Shown: in pieces, positions 7,211-9,121 of the stretch | How the letters are laid out: every line of letters starts with the position of its first letter | Position numbering within the stretch: the first letter of the stretch is position 1 | Assembly (NCBI GenBank): GCA_030618945.1 | Contig: JAUXCI010000093.1 | Location: forward strand, 1-9,121 | Reading direction: 5' to 3' | Origin: Flavobacteriaceae bacterium | Lineage (GTDB): Bacteria; Bacteroidota; Bacteroidia; Flavobacteriales; Flavobacteriaceae | DNA length: 9,121 nt | Made by a program: the position numbers and the translations under genes | The notes under the pieces: model-generated | Told to the model about the DNA's origin: nothing | Seen by the model: only the letters and a program-made list of their open reading frames with translations | Databases searched by the model: none

Positions 7211-7310
7211 TAATTTTTAAGCGGAAAAGAAACCAGAATCGCTAAGTATTTCACAAGATTTGGAAGGATTTATTACAAAGGTTAATATGATTTTTTGTCT
7301 TTAAATTTTT

Positions 7311-7337
7311 ATTGTAAGAATTATAATGGAATTGTAA
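7311..7337 (+). repeat. Phased direct repeat ATTGTAA, possible regulator site
   Basis: ATTGTAA occurs at 7311-7317 and again at 7331-7337, starting exactly 20 bp apart, about two helical turns. The match extends to ATTGTAAnAA. An inverted copy of the core (TTACAA, 7273-7278) lies about 39 bp further upstream. The second repeat ends 8 nt before the -7 box at 7346, so a bound protein would sit in the -33 region of the permease promoter. Confidence 0.35.
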
Positions 7338-7345
7338 CAAAACCA

Positions 7346-7353
7346 TACTTTTG
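7346..7353 (+). promoter_or_regulatory. Putative -7 promoter element of the permease operon
   Basis: TACTTTTG matches TAnnTTTG exactly. The predicted start near 7360 gives a leader of about 45 nt. The available TTG triplets are at poor spacing (11 or 31 nt), which suggests a weak or activator-dependent promoter, in keeping with the repeats next to it. Confidence 0.5.
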
Positions 7354-7369
7354 TGCGTCTATTAATTGA

Positions 7370-7387
7370 ACCCGAAAAACTTCGGGT
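7370..7387 (+). promoter_or_regulatory. Hairpin in the permease operon leader
   Basis: ACCCGAA (7370-7376) and TTCGGGT (7381-7387) form a perfect 7-bp stem with the loop AAAC, 17 nt before the ATG at 7405. It is GC-rich against a very AT-rich background. No T run follows, so it is not an intrinsic terminator. It may stabilise the 5' end of the message or affect translation. Confidence 0.5.
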
Positions 7388-7404
7388 AAATAATATTTGG
7401 TTTT

Positions 7405-8655
7405 ATGTTCGACCTTGATAGTTGGCAAGAGATTTTTGATACCATAAGAAAGAATAAGTTGAGAACCTTTCTTACGGGATTGTCCGTTGCATCAGGAATT
7501 TTTATTCTTGTTGTATTGCTTGGCTTTGGACGAGGAATGGAAAATGGAATTCGCAAAGAATTTGAACGAGATGCCTCGAATCGAATTATGGTTTGGACTC
7601 AAAATACTACAAAAGAGTATAAAGGATTAAATCCTGGTAGGCGAATTCAAATGAAGAATGACAATTTTGATTATATCGAAAATGCATATTCTAATGAACT
7701 TGAGCACAGATCTGCAATTTTTAGGGTTCCCTGGGGGACTACGACCAATTATAAAAATGAATCAGTCAATTATTCAATTAGTGGAGTTTATCCTACTTAT
7801 CAGCATATCGAAAATCAAGTAATGATAAGTGGCAGGTATATTGATCATATGGACCTTAATGATAAGAGCAAGGTTGTAGTGATTAGTAATAAAATCAAAC
7901 AAGAATTGTTGAAAAATGTGGAGGAGCCTCTAAATGAATACCTTCAGATTTCGGGAATTAATTTTAGAATCGTTGGTATTTATAGTGATTTGGGTGGAGA
8001 TAGAGAAGAGAATAATTCATTTATACCCTTTACAACAGCTCAAAGTGTTTTTAACGGAGCAGATCGTGTAAACAACCTTACTTTTACACTTAAGCCGGAA
8101 AAAAGTTTTGATCAAGCTGTAAAAGCATCCAATATATTTACTGCTGAGATCAAGCAATACCTGCAGGAAGTTCATAAGGTTTCACCAGATGATAATAGTG
8201 CCATAAATGTTCACAATATGCTGGATGAAGCAAAGCGTTTTTATACGCTGACTGATAATATAGCATTCTTTTTCTGGTTTGTTGGAATTTGTACGATCAT
8301 AGCTGGTGTTGTTGGAGTAAGCAATATTATGCTGATTATAGTTAAAGAAAGGACCAGAGAAATTGGTATAAGAAAAGCTCTGGGAGCCAAACCTTGGTCA
8401 ATTGTGAGGATGATCCTTAAGGAGTCTGTTTTTGTTACTGCTGTCTCAGGATTTGCAGGATTGATATTAAGTATGGGGCTATTGGAAATTGTAGGACCAA
8501 ACGTAGAGGTTGATTATATACTAAATCCGTCAGTAGATTTAAGTATCGCAGTTACCATGGTAATTGTGTTGATTATTGCAGGAGCGATTGCAGGATTTTT
8601 TCCTGCCTGGAGAGCTGCAAGTATACAGCCCATTGAGGCATTAAAAGACGAATAG
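7405..8655 (+). CDS. MacB/FtsX-type ABC transporter permease
   Basis: The 416-residue protein has the MacB-type four-helix layout: an N-terminal membrane helix (about 20-42), a large periplasmic domain (about 43-284, MacB_PCD-like), and three C-terminal helices (about 286-312, 341-363, 379-400). Conserved marks are KNKLRTFLTGLSV at the first helix, KERTREIGIRKALGAKP (314-330) in the cytoplasmic coupling loop after helix 2, and FPAWRAASIQPIEALK (399-414) at the end. It lacks the fused ATPase of true MacB, so it needs a separate ATP-binding subunit, which is not in the window. Such proteins act by mechanotransmission, usually in export of peptides, lipids or toxic compounds with an adaptor and an outer-membrane channel; the substrate cannot be told. 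The next gene, 6 nt downstream, is a paralogue, so the two may form a heterodimer. Confidence 0.92.
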   Translation: MFDLDSWQEIFDTIRKNKLRTFLTGLSVASGIFILVVLLGFGRGMENGIRKEFERDASNRIMVWTQNTTKEYKGLNPGRRIQMKNDNFDYIENAYSNELEHRSAIFRVPWGTTTNYKNESVNYSISGVYPTYQHIENQVMISGRYIDHMDLNDKSKVVVISNKIKQELLKNVEEPLNEYLQISGINFRIVGIYSDLGGDREENNSFIPFTTAQSVFNGADRVNNLTFTLKPEKSFDQAVKASNIFTAEIKQYLQEVHKVSPDDNSAINVHNMLDEAKRFYTLTDNIAFFFWFVGICTIIAGVVGVSNIMLIIVKERTREIGIRKALGAKPWSIVRMILKESVFVTAVSGFAGLILSMGLLEIVGPNVEVDYILNPSVDLSIAVTMVIVLIIAGAIAGFFPAWRAASIQPIEALKDE

Positions 8656-8661
8656 AAAAAG

Positions 8662-9121
8662 ATGTTTAACAGAGATAAATGGAATGAAATACTGGAGGTT
8701 CTTACCACAAATTGGTTGAGAACACTGTTAACAGCCTTTGGTGTGTTCTGGGGTATTTTTATTTTGATATTGCTTCTTGCAGCTGGTAAGGGTCTTGAAA
8801 ATGGAATTCGAATGGATTTTGGTGATATTGCCACCAACACTATGTTTATGTGGACTCAGCCTGTAAGTAAATCCTACCAAGGCTTGTCAAAAGGCAGGCG
8901 CTACAGTTATGATCTTGACGACGTAAGAGACATCAGAAATAATATAGACAATCTTCGCTTTATTTCACCTCGAAATCAATTAGGAGGATTTAGAGGAGGA
9001 TCAAATGTAATCAGAGGATTAAAAACGGGTGGATTTGATGTGTATGGAGATTATCCTGAAATCATTAAGCAAGAACCCATGGATATTATCGAAGGGCGGT
9101 CTATAAATTATAATGACATTG
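8662..9121 (+). CDS. Second MacB/FtsX-type ABC transporter permease, N-terminal part
   Basis: The frame runs off the right edge; 153 residues are visible. It begins MFNRDKWNEILEVLTTNWLR, closely paralleling MFDLDSWQEIFDTIRKNKLR of the preceding gene. The same first helix (about 20-42), GLENGIR and MWTQ motifs and a GRR motif near residue 79 follow, so the two are paralogues, probably from an old tandem duplication. The visible periplasmic part differs (LGGFRGGSNVIRG against the first protein's VPWGTTTNYKNES). The start is supported by that alignment and by the purine-rich AGAAAAAG just before the ATG. The 6-nt gap implies co-transcription and probably translational coupling with the first permease. 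The ATPase and adaptor genes are expected downstream but not seen. Confidence 0.9.
   Translation, partial: MFNRDKWNEILEVLTTNWLRTLLTAFGVFWGIFILILLLAAGKGLENGIRMDFGDIATNTMFMWTQPVSKSYQGLSKGRRYSYDLDDVRDIRNNIDNLRFISPRNQLGGFRGGSNVIRGLKTGGFDVYGDYPEIIKQEPMDIIEGRSINYNDI

Larger units (their letters stand above)
6987..7404. other. 418-bp divergent intergenic region
   Basis: This AT-rich region separates the leftward tonB gene from the rightward permease operon. For tonB it offers only a near match to a -7 box (minus strand AATGTTTG, 7026-7033). On the plus strand it holds a full promoter-like pair (7047-7080), a 27-codon ORF with a lipoprotein-type signal (7127-7210), a further 27-residue open stretch in another frame (7221-7304), phased ATTGTAA repeats (7311-7337), a second -7 box (7346-7353) and a leader hairpin (7370-7387). 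No long gene fits. Confidence 0.7.

Noticed and set aside
8514..8840. 108-codon minus-strand ORF across the junction of the two permeases
   Set aside because: It is antisense to conserved FtsX and MacB segments on both sides and has no recognisable content.

Overview
The window looks like chromosomal DNA from a member of the Bacteroidota, most likely a flavobacterium. It is AT-rich and shows several features typical of that phylum. Secreted proteins have signal peptides ending in ...AQ or ...GQ. The TonB has an acidic linker and a YPGC motif. One gene is a patatin/outer-membrane-barrel fusion and another is a DUF1080 protein. Five of the start regions carry an exact match to the Bacteroidetes -7 promoter element TAnnTTTG. 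I see no RNA genes, insertion sequences, CRISPR arrays, prophage or recognised defence system.

Layout. Positions 1-360 hold the 3' end of an NAD-dependent epimerase/dehydratase (SDR) gene. Positions 508-2838 encode a patatin-like phospholipase with a POTRA-like segment and an outer-membrane barrel (type Vd autotransporter-like). A strong hairpin at 2900-2935 lies between this gene and a convergent gene for a secreted SYLF/Ysc84 lipid-binding-type protein (2954-3472, minus). Next come a small four-helix membrane protein of unknown function (3743-4090) and an exported DUF1080 (3-keto-disaccharide hydrolase family) protein fused to a PHP-like domain (4283-5737). A small secreted coiled-coil protein (5748-6083, minus) and a TonB protein (6255-6986, minus, with its own terminator) follow. 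After a 418-bp divergent intergenic region, two consecutive paralogous MacB/FtsX-type ABC transporter permeases (7405-8655 and 8662 to the right edge) start what is probably an export operon.

How the genes relate. Most look like independent single-gene units acting at the cell envelope: outer-membrane barrel, periplasmic or secreted lipid-binding protein, TonB energy transduction, secreted glycan-related enzyme, ABC export. Only the two permeases clearly form an operon, with a 6-nt gap. Their ATPase, and any periplasmic adaptor, is not in the window.

Most worth a second look: the DUF1080-PHP fusion, whose last PHP metal-ligand motif is replaced by Asn/Thr; a palindrome set against that gene's putative promoter; phased direct repeats and a leader hairpin ahead of the permease operon; and a 27-codon ORF in the intergenic region that encodes little more than a lipoprotein signal peptide. 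None of these amounts to a demonstrated new system.
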